The position numbers and the translations under genes are program-made. From Narthecium ossifragum (Eukaryota > Streptophyta > Magnoliopsida > Dioscoreales > Nartheciaceae): DNA of 64,000 nt. The DNA is taken from contig OY986969.1 of NCBI GenBank assembly GCA_963920575.1, positions 2,118,001 through 2,182,000 on the forward strand, written 5' to 3'. The stretch's first letter is position 1. Each line of letters opens with the position of its first letter. This document shows, piece by piece, positions 31,801 through 45,619 of this stretch. The notes below the pieces were generated by a model. The model made no database searches. It was not told the origin of the DNA and saw only the letters and a program-made list of their open reading frames with translations.

Positions 31801-34800
31801 GGCTCAGTTTGTTTATTGCAGAAATAATGTCTAGGTCGTTGTTATCCAATCTTACATTAAAGTCCATCCTTTACAAAATGTACAACTAGTCTTCATTCTT
31901 GAGGCAAAAAGATTCTTACCTACTTTCATTTATTAGTTGCTTTATGGATTTAGATTAGGTAATTTAGCCTTTTTATTTTTGCAGATCCATTCGCCCTTAA
32001 TTTGCCTTTTGTTCATTGACAGATGGAAGTAAAATTTTGGAGTCCAGCTATGATTTTTCCGTAGTAGATGCAAATTCCATAGGTTTTCTTTTCAAGCATG
32101 CACCTGATGTAGCAGCAATGCTACAAATTGATTCAGAGTTTTCTTCAACGTATCGTCCAGATAGAAGTTCTCTACTGGTATGTTAGCTGATACTGCATCA
32201 TTGAGAAATATATTTGCATAGAAACTGATCCTTATATCCTTTTGCGATCTATTATTTTGAATGACCTGTGAACTAGTTTTTCCAGATATCATACCCTATA
32301 ACTTGTTCAAGTCAATACAAAGGTTTTCGGTCGAAATGCCATAAGGTGCAAGAGTTTTTGCATGAAGTTCGTATGTCATGTTAATCCAGTGACATCAGCA
32401 TATGATGTTGCTGTACTAGTCAGAGTGACAGCCAGCCACTGAATTGGTTTCACTATCGAGATTCATCTTTTGACCGAGCTTAGCAGCATTAGTATTTCTC
32501 CTAAGGTGCCATAGTCCAGAATCCCACTCAAGTGTTCACTTATAAGCTCAACTTTTGGATTACTTTTTGACTTTTGGATACTTCTAGGCCCTTCTTTCCT
32601 GCTTCAGCACTAACACACACTCCCTTTTGTCGAAACCAAGTATCTGGGTACCTGGTACCCCTGAGCTTATTTCAAACAATATTGGCTGGTATATATCTGC
32701 AGACCTTTTTTAATTCTTTGTTGTAAAGTTCAAGATGCTTCCTCTGAAACACAACAAGCTATGACAGGTTTCTAGGAAAATTATCTGGCTGAAGAGACTC
32801 ATTGTTTTCTGAACCACAGTGGCATGAGGGGCACAAATAGGATTGTCTTATTCACTAGATCTAGCAGATTAGTTTGTAAACAAACTCAAATAGGAGATAG
32901 CAAGATCATTAATCTCGTACAAAGTTAAAGCAGGTTCTTCGGTAGGGATCTTTTAGCCATCATATTCGCATACACTATGCAGAAAGTTACTGTTCATCAC
33001 AAGAATTCGTGTAACGGCGGGAAAAGGAGGAGCTTCTGGAGACACGTTTCTAATGGCATCTCTGATTAGCAAGCAGTTCTACTGGGCTGCCTATTGTTCC
33101 TTTGAGATTTTTGTGGATCGTATATCTCTTGCAATTTCCAAACATCGTTTTTAGTTGCTTGTAGGAAAATCAAGCTTCATATGTTGTAGAAAATATCATG
33201 AAGATGCTGAAAGTTAAAAAAGAATACAGTCACCTCAAAATTTTCTTTCCAGTATGAGTTCTGTTAAAATGTCCAAGTAAACCATGAAAAACTTTTGATT
33301 AGGTGGATTTAGTTGATCATAGAAGGTAACCTGATGGATATGGTGCATAAAAATAAGCCTTGGCCTCTTAGTGGGTGCTTGCATCTAAACTAAGAGGAAC
33401 CGATATGTGCAACTTACTTGACGAATGGTTCAGGTCTAGTTGGAATACCATGATTTTAATTTGTATATGAGTCAGCTTGGGTCGAAGTACATGAGGTGAC
33501 AATCATTCTTGTGCTATAGCTACCATGCATTTATCACTGATTGGGCCAACCAGGTTTGTTGACATAAAGGGATCAGGAGGGTTACCGAGGTTAGTCATTC
33601 CAGTCCGAACCTGATCCGTTTACCTCCTCAGGGTAAGGGTGGGCTGCGGCACAAGTTTTAGCAGTAAAAAACCTACAATTGCGATGACGGACGCAGTACT
33701 TCAGGTGCAACTCATGCCCATTGCGCACAACCAGACAAAACAGCTGTAACTGTAAACTATTCAGTTGGTCCTTTAGAACCTGGGATATGTGAGCTACAGA
33801 TTTGCGTGAGCTTCAGTCAGTTTATGGTGTCGTCCATGGATTGCTACTTCTGCATGCATCGGGAAGCATAGAAGTAAAATGTTGCCTATGTTCTTGGAAC
33901 ATTCTAGTTCAAAACATCTCTAAGCTACAGCCTTTGTGCAATATTCTTGACTACACAAGTGGCAGATACAACTGCTGCTAATTGTTTGATGCTCAAACTC
34001 TGAATGCTTAAATGTGTTTGAGAAGCTAACAGACGAACTTTACTACTAACTTATGGGTATTTGAAGTTCCAAAAGACTTAAAATTTTTGGATAACTTATG
34101 AAACATATTAAAGGCTAGGAAGTAAGAAGACTCTATTAAGTCCAAGAAGCTTAGAAATTGATTGCAAGTCTACAGCATTTCAAATCTCTTGAGAGCTTGA
34201 TATAAGTGCGAGAGTAGTAAAAGCGTGATGGTTGGTCGTGAAAGTTGAAGAAGTTCAAGATAGCACATTTATTCCATTCTTCTGGTACAAGTTGAGAATA
34301 GTTGGCAATTTTTCGTAATAACTCTGAAAATATTTTTACTGCATCTGCATCCTTGTAAGAACGCAGAACACTTGATGAGTGGAAATATTTACCGAGTCAC
34401 AATGAGTTTGCACAATCATGCTTAGTCTAGAGAATTTTCATTTTGCAGGCAATTTACCCGGTAACATTTTTGTTATCAAAAAGCTGGAAGTTCGACACAC
34501 CAAGTGATGATATGCTTAAGCACTACGAATATTTGCCACACTTGTCAATTAACGAACCTGCATCAATATCTAAGCCTGGATATCGTACAGTACACTTGGA
34601 GCTCGATTTAGGGTGAGGTGTTTTGATCGAACATCAAGTACCTTTCATGCATCCAAACTTTTCATGAGATGTTTCTTTATCCTTGAACACATCTTCTTGT
34701 TGCAATTGCAGCTCGTTAGAGGAGATCTGGGTATTGGCCATCAACATTACTGGACCATTGTCAAATTGGTCCTTCGCAGACAATGAGCTCCCAGGTGATG

Positions 34801-35397
34801 CTTCTGTCTTGATGGAATCTTTTTATCACCTTTGATCTGGCTTTCTGATCCTATGGAAGTGTTGAACAGCTCCGGAGACGGTAGATGGAGGGCCACCTTC
34901 ATACATTCTTAAACTTAGTGGAAAAAGCCATGAGAATTGGAGATTCTGGCTGGAGGTGTGATGTACATGCCTTAATATACCTTGAAGCTTAGATTATTCT
35001 CTTCTTCAGCTATCTATGAGATTCAACAAAAACCAATCTCTTTAAATACCCAGTTAATTACTTGTTTCCTGACGACAGTAAAAATGGTGACCTGAATCTT
35101 CTCGTGCGCCTGAAACAACTATTAACTGTGTTTTATGGTGTATTTCCACCTTTTTTTTTAATGGATTTGGTACAAATAGCTTTTTTTTTCATTTAATGGC
35201 TAATGAGATTCCTGTCCCTAAATTTGACTCTGTCTCTGTTATGGGTGCAACAGGCTAATGGTTCGGACCCTCTTAGAGTTGACCTTGAAGTGCTTGACCA
35301 GCATCTGGTAGATGATGCAAAGAAATTAAAGAGCCTCTTCCCAAACTGGGTAGATGTGGTTGCTTTCTCAACGTTTTTCTCCAGCTATACCTTTTGA
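13882..35397 (+). CDS. ERMP1: Endoplasmic reticulum metallopeptidase 1-like protein (family M28), 21 exons, 870 aa
   Basis: This is a zinc exopeptidase-like membrane protein of the ER. Exons: 13882-14094, 14198-14283, 16749-16850, 18012-18118, 18224-18324, 19462-19549, 20728-20816, 24593-24732, 24834-24996, 25183-25318, 27428-27524, 28004-28133, 28503-28562, 29147-29265, 29671-29795, 30706-30930, 32023-32177, 34449-34612, 34712-34794, 34870-34955, 35254-35397. They total 2613 nt in one frame. Residues 13-33 form a membrane anchor. The M28 domain has NGHYD (H152), PGAGDCGS (D164), FNGAEE (E198/E199) and GDTDYR (about 271), so the zinc and catalytic residues are present. From about residue 364 on, several membrane segments alternate with short loops, and a soluble C-terminal domain ends FFSSYTF. 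Introns are long, up to 3.8 kb, and carry several repeats. Length agrees with plant homologues. Confidence 0.9.
17625..17770. repeat. Possible small transposon in ERMP1-like intron 3
   Basis: This GC-richer patch stands out in an AT-rich intron. It contains GCATCACTTAATGCA and several GATGCA and TGCATC motifs in both orientations, so it can fold. The borders and any target duplication are not clear. Confidence 0.3.
22100..23000. repeat. Degenerate AATCACCACCTAG repeat patch in ERMP1-like intron 7
   Basis: The phrase AATCACCACCTA or a close variant occurs about eight times (for example near 22155, 22620, 22655, 22715, 22750 and 22805), often followed by GG or GAGG. A stretch of alternating AATTC and AAATTT motifs lies at 22400-22480 and again near 22975. 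It is probably part of an old retroelement, class not identified. Confidence 0.4.
23366..23475. repeat. Dispersed repeat, copy 1 (intron 7 of the ERMP1-like gene)
   Basis: It shares an ordered set of phrases with 26424-26550 in the same orientation: GTTGTTGTGCCNNTCGGCAC, then GGCACNGA, then TATTAGCTTAGAANAGCTTC. GCC..TCGGCAC is a short inverted repeat. The element class is unknown. Confidence 0.45.
26424..26550. repeat. Dispersed repeat, copy 2 (intron 10 of the ERMP1-like gene)
   Basis: This is the partner of 23366-23475: it holds GATTGTTGTGCCGGTCGGCAC, an added TCGGCACAAACC phrase, and TATTAGCTTAGAAGAGCTTC. Together the copies define an element of at least 110-125 bp inside two introns of the same gene. 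Confidence 0.45.
30292..30316. repeat. CA microsatellite
   Basis: A run of about twelve CA units lies in intron 15 of the ERMP1-like gene. Nothing else is notable around it. Confidence 0.8.
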
Positions 35398-35890
35398 AGC
35401 CACCTCTTGGCTTTCTGATTCTTATTTGTACACCAGTGAAAAAAAAACAGCTGTACTGTATACAAACCGTATGTAATTTTAACGTTCGTTTCATTATTTA
35501 AAATTTCATTCTTTGTCTTCATTGGAATTCCACAAGAAAAGTGTCACCTTGAGATTGTGATTGTATGAGTTTTGAGGCAAATTCATTTTCGCAAGTCATT
35601 TCATTTAGCAGCTATTGCTTTTTATTGGATACTTAATGCTACACTGGAATTATCATTTTAAAGTCTCCAGCAAAAATGATGGTTTCTTTGAGCTTAGGGA
35701 GAAAATTTTCAAAACTTGTGTTTTTCCTATGAAAGCAACAGTGCATACATTCAGTTAAAATCTATAGTGGCACGTTTGGTTCGTCCATTCTTGCTGGAGT
35801 GAAATGCATTTTTCTATTTCGAGGTGGCATTCTGTTATTCGTCCATTCTGGCTTGAAGGAAACGCCTCATTCATCATCGAGGAGGAATGA

Positions 35891-36410
35891 TTAGGGGGTG
35901 GCAATCTGGGTCGTGACCCGTGAACCTGATCCGAAATAAACAGGTTTGGGTCATAAACGAGTCGATTCGTTTACGATCGAATAAATGGTCGGGTTGAGTT
36001 GACCCGCGAGTTAGGTGGGTCAACTTATTTACATGTTTAATTTTAATGTTACTTTAGGCTTTTTGGGTTAATTTGGAGATGATCTCGCCTCATCAAGGAG
36101 AATTGAAATAATTTGTAATTTTATTGTTTAAGTTGGATGGTTTGGATATAATTAAAATAAATTGTAATTTTATTGCTTACTAATTTTATTGATTAGTTGA
36201 TTATTTGGTGCTTGATTGTTGTTAAAAGGGTCAACTCGATCCATACCCGACTCGACCTGTTTAATAGACGAATTTGGTCGGGTTGACCCATTTGTAAATG
36301 TGTTTGATTCGGGTTGATAAAACTGAGGGTTCGGGTTTGGCCTTGGGGTTGAGATATTAGTGCTCGATCCAGCTCGAACCCGACCCGTGAGCCTGAATTG
36401 CCACCCTTAG
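35891..36410. mobile_element. hAT-like MITE with GGGTGGCAA inverted ends
   Basis: The left end is TTAGGGGGTGGCAATCTGGG. The right end read in reverse is CTAAGGGTGGCAATTCAGGC, so the ends form terminal inverted repeats. Inside, several GACCCG/CGGGTC motifs face each other, so much of the 520-bp element is self-complementary. There is no coding capacity. Ends with (A/T)AGGGGTGGCAA are common in hAT-derived MITEs; I could not define an 8-bp target duplication. Confidence 0.6.
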
Positions 36411-36670
36411 AGCATTCCCAACAGCTTCCCTATCCCTAAATTTAGGAAATATGATTAGAATTTATCATTCAACAGATTCCCTATCCCTATAGTCATTCCC
36501 TATCCCATTTCCTAAAACCAACTTGGTTCCCTATATTTAGGGAACCAAAACCCATTTCCTAAATTTTAAAATAGTATTATTTTACATACACTCTCTGCCA
36601 CATCAGCATAAATAATATGATTAGTGATTCGGATTATATATATGTGTATATGTGTCTATAATATATATCA

Positions 36671-36905
36671 TCCCTGTATAGTAGTATGATTGTAAGTTAA
36701 CATTTGGTTGTCCTACGTGGATCCTACATGGCAGGCTTAGTCCTATGTGAAGCCTACGTGGAGGGGGAGGTGGTTAATGGGGATGAGGGGGCAGTTAACA
36801 TGGAAGTTAGTATGGGTTAGTGGATGAGGGGTTGAGGGGTGGGTGGTTAACATGGAAGTTAAGGGGTGGGTGATTACCGTGCCAGGTGGCACGGGGGCCC
36901 GTTAG
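36671..36905 (+). mobile_element. Mini-Helitron, 235 bp, copy A
   Basis: It starts TCCCTGTATAGTAGTATG after an A. It ends with the hairpin CCGTGCC-AGGT-GGCACGG followed by GGGCCCG and TTAG, a one-base change from the canonical CTAG, then T. It is GGTGG and GAGGGG rich in its 3' half. It adjoins copy B without spacer. Confidence 0.65.
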
Positions 36906-37097
36906 TCCTTATATAGGAGCATGGTTATAAAATAACCTTTAGTTGTCCTACTGGTATCCTATGTGGCAGGGTTTATCCTATGTGGCTGTTGATGTGGAGG
37001 GGGTAATAGGGGGGGAGTTAGGGGGGTTAGTGGAGAGTTGTGAGGGAGGTGAGGGGAGATGGTGGTTACCCTGCCATGTGGTAGGGGATAGGACTAG
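36906..37097 (+). mobile_element. Mini-Helitron, 192 bp, copy B
   Basis: It starts TCCTTATATAGGAGCATGG directly after copy A and ends CTGCC-ATGT-GGTAG, nine bases, then CTAG and T. It aligns along its length with copy A, both containing a TTTAGTTGTCC or TTTGGTTGTCC phrase. This is a second head-to-tail tandem pair besides 1871-2287. Confidence 0.7.
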
Positions 37098-37123
37098 TAT
37101 ATATATACACACACATATACATA

Positions 37124-37331
37124 TCTACCTTATAAGGAGCAAAAGCGGTTATGCATAACCACCCCTTATAAGGTTGATTTAATTCATACAGTTATATATA
37201 TTCTATAGTTATAATATATTAATATAATATAATCAACCTTATATAATATTCATATTAATTTATTAATCAAATTCGGTTTTTATAATCGAATCACATGGTT
37301 ACCCTGCCAGGTGGCAGGGGGGCCCACCTAG
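37124..37331 (+). mobile_element. Mini-Helitron, 208 bp, copy D
   Basis: A precedes TCTACCTTATAAGGAGC, and CTAG at 37328-37331 is followed by T. The terminal hairpin is CTGCC-AGGT-GGCAG. The 5' part also contains CCCTTATAAGGTTGAT, an inverted copy of the start, so this copy links the TCTACC and TCAACC end types seen at 2077-2600. Confidence 0.75.
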
Positions 37332-37800
37332 TACATATATATAATACTATATATACATTTATATATATATTGAAAGCCATTAAAAAAATGATTGAAAATT
37401 TAAATTTCAAAGTTTTTAAGTGATATAGGGAATCTGTTGGTTGAACAAGCCAAAAAGTGATTCTCTATATTAGTGAATGACATAAAATCACTTTAAAGTA
37501 GGAATAGGGATTTGGAAGTTGTTGGGAATGCTTTTAGAAAAGACCCATTCATCCCATCCCTTTATTGACTTATTTCATTTGTAATTGAATGATGAATAAG
37601 ATGTCTAATGATAAAAGAAAGGTATTAGCACTTCTTCTTCACGGTCCCCCACCCGCGAACAACCCAACGTGTGCGAGATTCTCTGCTAGTGCATTGTTAT
37701 CCCTCGGGATATACGTAATAGAGATGTTCTTGAGCTGACCCGCTTACGAGTTGGTTTTACTAAGCCAAATGAGGAAGGTGCATTGGCCACCCATTTAAGC

Positions 37801-37960
37801 AGTCAGCCACAAATCGATTTCGAAGCTCCACCTCCATGATATCACCATAGATAGTTTGTTCCACGTGTACCCATGTCACGTCAGCCACAAATCGGTTTCG
37901 AAGCTTCGCCTCCATACTATCACCATAGATGGCTTGTTCCACGTGTTCCCATGTCACGTG
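37801..37960. repeat. Tandem pair of 78-bp units
   Basis: Two units start at about 37802 and 37880 with GTCAGCCACAAATCG and run through TATCACCATAGAT and TTGTTCCACGTGT. A third copy with the same preceding bases TTAAGCA lies at 39134-39220, on the far side of the inserted element at 37977-39133. Confidence 0.7.
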
Positions 37961-37976
37961 ACACCCATCTCTTTGA

Positions 37977-39133
37977 GCCTCTGTTTGGTGTGGGATTAAG
38001 GGGGGTTATCCCCCCTTAACCTCCCATTTATCTCCAAACAAGAATGGGGTTAGGTAATGGGGTTAACCGGGGATAAATTTATCCTGGGTTAAGCACCATG
38101 ACCTAAATGACTATACTACCCTCAAATGATATTGTTCTAATATGGGCCTGTTTGGTTGCTGAGAAGTGAGCTGAAGTGGAGTGATTTTTTGGGGACTGAC
38201 TTCACTGGAGTGATTTTCTGGGGAGTGACTTTCTGGGATTTTCTAAGTTTTGGTGTTTGGTTGGTGCTTGAAGTGGAGATATGGTTTAAATTATTAAATT
38301 AATGTGGACCAATCACGAGGTGATATGTGGTATGTGGGACACATTTATATTAATATTTTATTACAGTACGATATTTGTAATATTAAAATAATATTATTTT
38401 GGATGACGTGGCCCAATCACGATGTGACACGTGGCATGTGTGACCCACTTATATTAATATTTTATTATAGTATGATATTATTATTATTATTAAAATAATA
38501 CTATTTTAGATGGCGTGGATCAATCACGACGTGACATGTGGCACGTGGGACCCATTTATATTAATATTTTTATTACAGTATGATATTAGTAATATTAAAA
38601 TAATACTATCTTGGATGACCCATACCAATCACGACGTGACACGTGGCACGTGGCACGTGGGACCCACTTATGTTAATATTTTACTACAGTATGATATTAT
38701 TATTATTAAAATAATGTCATTTTGGATGACGTGAATCAATCACGACGTGACACGTAGCATGTGGGACCCACTTATAATAATATTTTATTACAGTATGATA
38801 TTATTAATATTAAAATAATACTATTTTAGATGACATGGACCAATCACGAGGTGACACGTGGCACATGGACCCACTTATATTAATATTTTATTACAGTATG
38901 ATTTGATTAATATTATTTGCCACTTCTCGGCATGCCATTATATATAAGGGCATTTTTGGTATTAGCTACAAATTCTACCCTTAATTCCCTTATCCCCACT
39001 ACTTAACCCCCCTTATCCTTAAACACCAAAATGGGAATAAATTTATCCCCACTCCTTAACCCCACTTTTCTAACCCCAAAATTCCTTAACCCCCCTTAAC
39101 CCGGGTTATCTTAACCCCATACCAAACGGAGCC
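37977..39133. mobile_element. Inverted-repeat DNA element with GCCTCTGTTTGG ends, host of a tandem array
   Basis: The left end is GCCTCTGTTTGGTGTGGG and the reverse of the right end is GGCTCCGTTTGGTATGGG. Inside both ends lie GGGGTTAA/TTAACCCC motifs. No transposase remains. GTTTGG-type ends are usual for PIF/Harbinger or related MITEs; target duplication is not clear. A second insertion, from about 38150 (GGGCCTGTTTGGTTGCTGAG) to 38945, is nested in its centre. Confidence 0.55.
38300..38900. repeat. Tandem array of six units of 104-111 bp
   Basis: The phrase CAATCACGA(G/C)GTGACACGTGG, with variants, recurs with CACG at 38314, 38418, 38525, 38630, 38741 and 38845. Each unit continues GGGACCCACTTATATTAATA, then TTTTATTACAGTATGATATT and an ATTAAAATAATA segment. 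Most units carry CACGTGGCA, a G-box/ABRE-like motif. Worn copies of the unit occur alone at 57885-57960 (plus) and 58250-58330 (minus). Confidence 0.8.
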
Positions 39134-39139
39134 TTAAGC

Positions 39140-39220
39140 AGTCAGCCACAAATTGGTTCCGAATCTCCGCCTCCATGATATCACCATAGATGGCTTGTTC
39201 GACGTACACCCATGTCACAT
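39140..39220. repeat. Third copy of the 78-bp unit
   Basis: It matches 37801-37960 from GTCAGCCACAAAT to TTGTTCGACGTACACCCATG. The bases TTAAGCA precede it as they precede the first copy. Confidence 0.6.
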
Positions 39221-39264
39221 GAATGGAGCCCACAACGCCATCTCTGTCTTCGAACTGCGGAGGC

Positions 39265-39495
39265 TGTCCCGTCTGATATGGGGTTAGAAAAAATATAATT
39301 TTAAAAAAAATGATTAAAAAGAGTTAGAAAAGATGAGGTTATGAAATTAGAATAGGAAAAAATTGGGTGATAATAATCGATGAAATGATTATAAAATAAT
39401 AATGATTATTTTTATGTTTAAAAATAAATGTGAGGATAAGAAGGGATAAAAGAGGTTATTGTCTCTTTTAACCCCACACCAAACAAGGCCTAAGA
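39265..39495. mobile_element. Small GGGGTTA-ended MITE
   Basis: It runs from GATATGGGGTTAG to TTAACCCCACACCAAACAAGGCCT. The right end, reversed, is AGGCCTTGTTTGGTGTGGGG, related to the ends of 37977-39133. The interior is AT-rich and without coding capacity. Confidence 0.4.
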
Positions 39496-39959
39496 GAAGA
39501 TGACAATATAATCAGAACATGGATGATGGTCACTAACTTGCAAGAGCCATTCGCGCGGTATCCACGTTACAAATCTCAACAACAATAAAACAAAACAAAA
39601 CAAAATACACGGCGGAAATAATCTTGAACAGCTAGAAGGAAAAACAAAAAAGTATGAAGTTACTTCAAATTTCATTTCATATGTGCCATTAAATAAAGTT
39701 GTAACAACATGCCTTATTATATGACAGGTTCATGCTTTCGCGCAGTTTGCACCAATTCCCTGTTCTTATCCCAGCATCGCATTTTTTTGTATGATGGGAA
39801 TCATACATCATCCAATAAAAAAGGTTTGCAATTTCTAATATCGATATTTGATAATGTTTAATGAGCATTACTCTTAAATGGTAGGCCGGACCTAACTCGA
39901 CCTAGTTAGTTTGGATTATCCATTCCCTAGGAGTTGATCTAATGGCTAAAATCCGAAAA

Positions 39960-40060
39960 TAAGTCTGATTATCCTTTTATATATATTCTCTAAGTTTGCT
40001 TTATATAAATCTGTATTAATTCATATCAACCTAAGTTCTATTAATATTATCTTATGCAAT
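39960..40060 (+). repeat. Helitron-like internal segment shared with 53670-53800
   Basis: The order TATATTCTCTAAGTTTGC, TATTAATTCATATCAACC, AAGTTCTATTAATATTATCT is also found on the minus strand next to the assembly gap (53670-53750). There it is linked to a TCAATCTTATAAGGAGC start, so it is likely internal sequence of the same Helitron family. Confidence 0.45.
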
Positions 40061-40315
40061 ATGCAAATACTTATATTTATATTTATATTTATTTTATATA
40101 CCATAAGTTAGTACCCTAAGTTAGACTTATAATATTTTATTTTATAGGCTATGTTTTCTGGTGGCAGTGAACAAAAAACTATGACCAACCTTCGAACCCT
40201 GGACCACCTACGGGTCAACACAGCCGTCTAACCAGACAAACTACAGGGAGTTTGTTAAAATTTTGTATTAACAATAATTAAAAACTGTGCCAGGGACACA
40301 TGTGAGTACTAGTTG

Positions 40316-40472
40316 TCTTATATGACGAGAAAATGTTCTAAGTGGAGCCTATGTGGGCACCTATATGATATGATAATTCTAGGTCGAGGGAGGTTTAGTG
40401 GGAGGGAGCTATTAGATAGTTATTGGGGTGGGGTTGGTGGTTACCATGCCATGTGGCAGGGGGCACAACTAG
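40316..40472 (+). mobile_element. Mini-Helitron-like copy C
   Basis: The 3' end is clear: TGCC-ATGT-GGCA, ten bases, CTAG at 40469-40472, then T. The 5' border is less certain; TCTTATATGACGAG at 40316 aligns with copy B but is preceded by G rather than A. Confidence 0.5.
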
Positions 40473-40993
40473 TTTCATATAAGTCACTTGAACATTGTAC
40501 TTTCATACAACTCTTTGCAGACTATTAATACCCATGTTTTACATATGCTTTGTTTGCTCTTGGTATTATGGATGAAAAATCATGAGTGAAAATTATGATA
40601 GAAATGTGCTCATAATATTCTGATATTTATTGACTATTCTTGTATCTCATGGTTGATATCTACATATTGAACAATAGTTTGATTTTAGGAGAGATAAAGC
40701 AACAGACACATTGCCCTCAACTATTGGCAATTTATGAATTGATATTTATATTGTTGATCTATAGTCCCACTTATGGCCTGGAAGGAACATGGGGGTAATG
40801 GTGGACACAATCCACTGACTCAGTGAAAATAGACTTTTAAAAATTCAGAATAAATGAGTTGATAATCATCGAAACTAAAATTAACACGATTATGCCGACG
40901 CCATTCCAATCTCCTCCGAACAATACCAACATCTACCCCAAAATTAGGCTCATTCCTAACCATAGAGTTAGAAGGGTTTCTCTCCTCCAAACA

Positions 40994-41265
40994 ATACCAA
41001 CATCTACCCCAAAAGGGTCTGTTTGGAAGCACATGAATGGGTGGAATCCGCAAGAATCCAACGAATCTGGTGAATTGGCGGATTCCGCACGCGCTCGTTC
41101 GAGCGTTTGGCGCGCCGGCGCATTCCATGATTTCGAAATCCGCCTCCCTACGGATTTCGAAAAAATGGAACGGCGGCGTCCGCTCAAATCGAGCGGACGT
41201 CGTTCCATGCGCATATCGGGCGCGGGTTCCATGCGGAACCCGCGCCAAACAGGCCCTAAGTGAGC
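40994..41265. mobile_element. GC-rich MITE built of consecutive hairpins
   Basis: The ends GGGTCTGTTTGG and CCAAACAGGCCC are inverted. Between them lie at least three self-complementary blocks: GATTTCGAAATCCG facing CGGATTTCGAAA (41130-41162), TCCGCTC facing GAGCGGA (41180-41200), and GCGGGTTCC facing GGAACCCGC (41221-41246). The GC content contrasts with the flanks. A left-flanking phrase ACAATACCAACATCTACCCC occurs twice, at about 40920 and 40991. Confidence 0.6.
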
Positions 41266-41345
41266 CCATCGTGTCACATGGTACGGGTAACCACCACCCC
41301 CATTACCCTCCACTCTCTTTCTCTAAACATCAGGTAGCTACCCCC
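41266..41345 (-). mobile_element. Degraded Helitron 3' end
   Basis: Read on the minus strand it ends GGTTACCCGTACCATGTGAC plus ACGATGGGCTCACTTAG. That is the same arrangement of GGTGGTTACC, hairpin and spacer as copies B to D, but with a damaged CTRR. It abuts the hairpin MITE. Confidence 0.35.
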
Positions 41346-41479
41346 TCCCCTCTCTCCTCTCCCTCTCTACTCGGTAATTAGATATATATGATTCAGATGT
41401 CATGTCATAAAACCAATCGTGATAGATGACTCCATCCAAATAATCCAATAGATGATCTACAGCAAAATCCAGGCCCGCC

Positions 41480-41642
41480 AGCCCGGTCCGGCCCAATAAA
41501 CCCAAACTGACAGACAGCCCGTCCCGAACCGGCCCAATAAATCCAAACCCTAACCCTAGAGTTGATGGTTTCTCTCTATATATAGAGGACGGCGGCACTG
41601 TGCCATTTTCTTCTCCATTTCCAGTCTCCGCCTGCCGCTGCA
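41480..41642 (+). promoter_or_regulatory. RPL17 promoter with site II, telo-box and TATA box
   Basis: Two GGCCCA motifs (41490-41495 and 41531-41536; reverse complement TGGGCC) match plant site II elements. AAACCCTAA at 41545-41553 is a telo-box. TATATATA at 41577-41584 is a well-placed TATA box, 59-66 bases before the ATG. Site II plus telo-box is the known signature of plant ribosomal protein promoters active in dividing cells. The leader after about 41610 is pyrimidine-rich (TTTTCTTCTCC), as in translation-regulated ribosomal protein mRNAs. Confidence 0.75.

Positions 41643-45619
<3,977 letters not shown>

Larger units (their letters stand above)
36411..37534. mobile_element. MITE with AGCATTCCCAACAGCTTCC ends, disrupted by nested Helitrons
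   Basis: The left end AGCATTCCCAACAGCTTCC matches the reverse of the right end, AAGCATTCCCAACAACTTCC, at one mismatch. Both ends are followed inward by CCCTAT-type motifs. The element now spans about 1.1 kb because three mini-Helitrons sit inside it. The original MITE was probably a few hundred bases. Confidence 0.6.

Noticed and set aside
38300..38900. CRISPR-like appearance of regularly spaced repeats.
   Set aside because: The units are contiguous tandem copies without unique spacers, and the DNA is plant nuclear.
40187..40250. tRNA gene on the minus strand.
   Set aside because: Only weak A- and B-box similarity; no acceptor stem or anticodon arm can be drawn.
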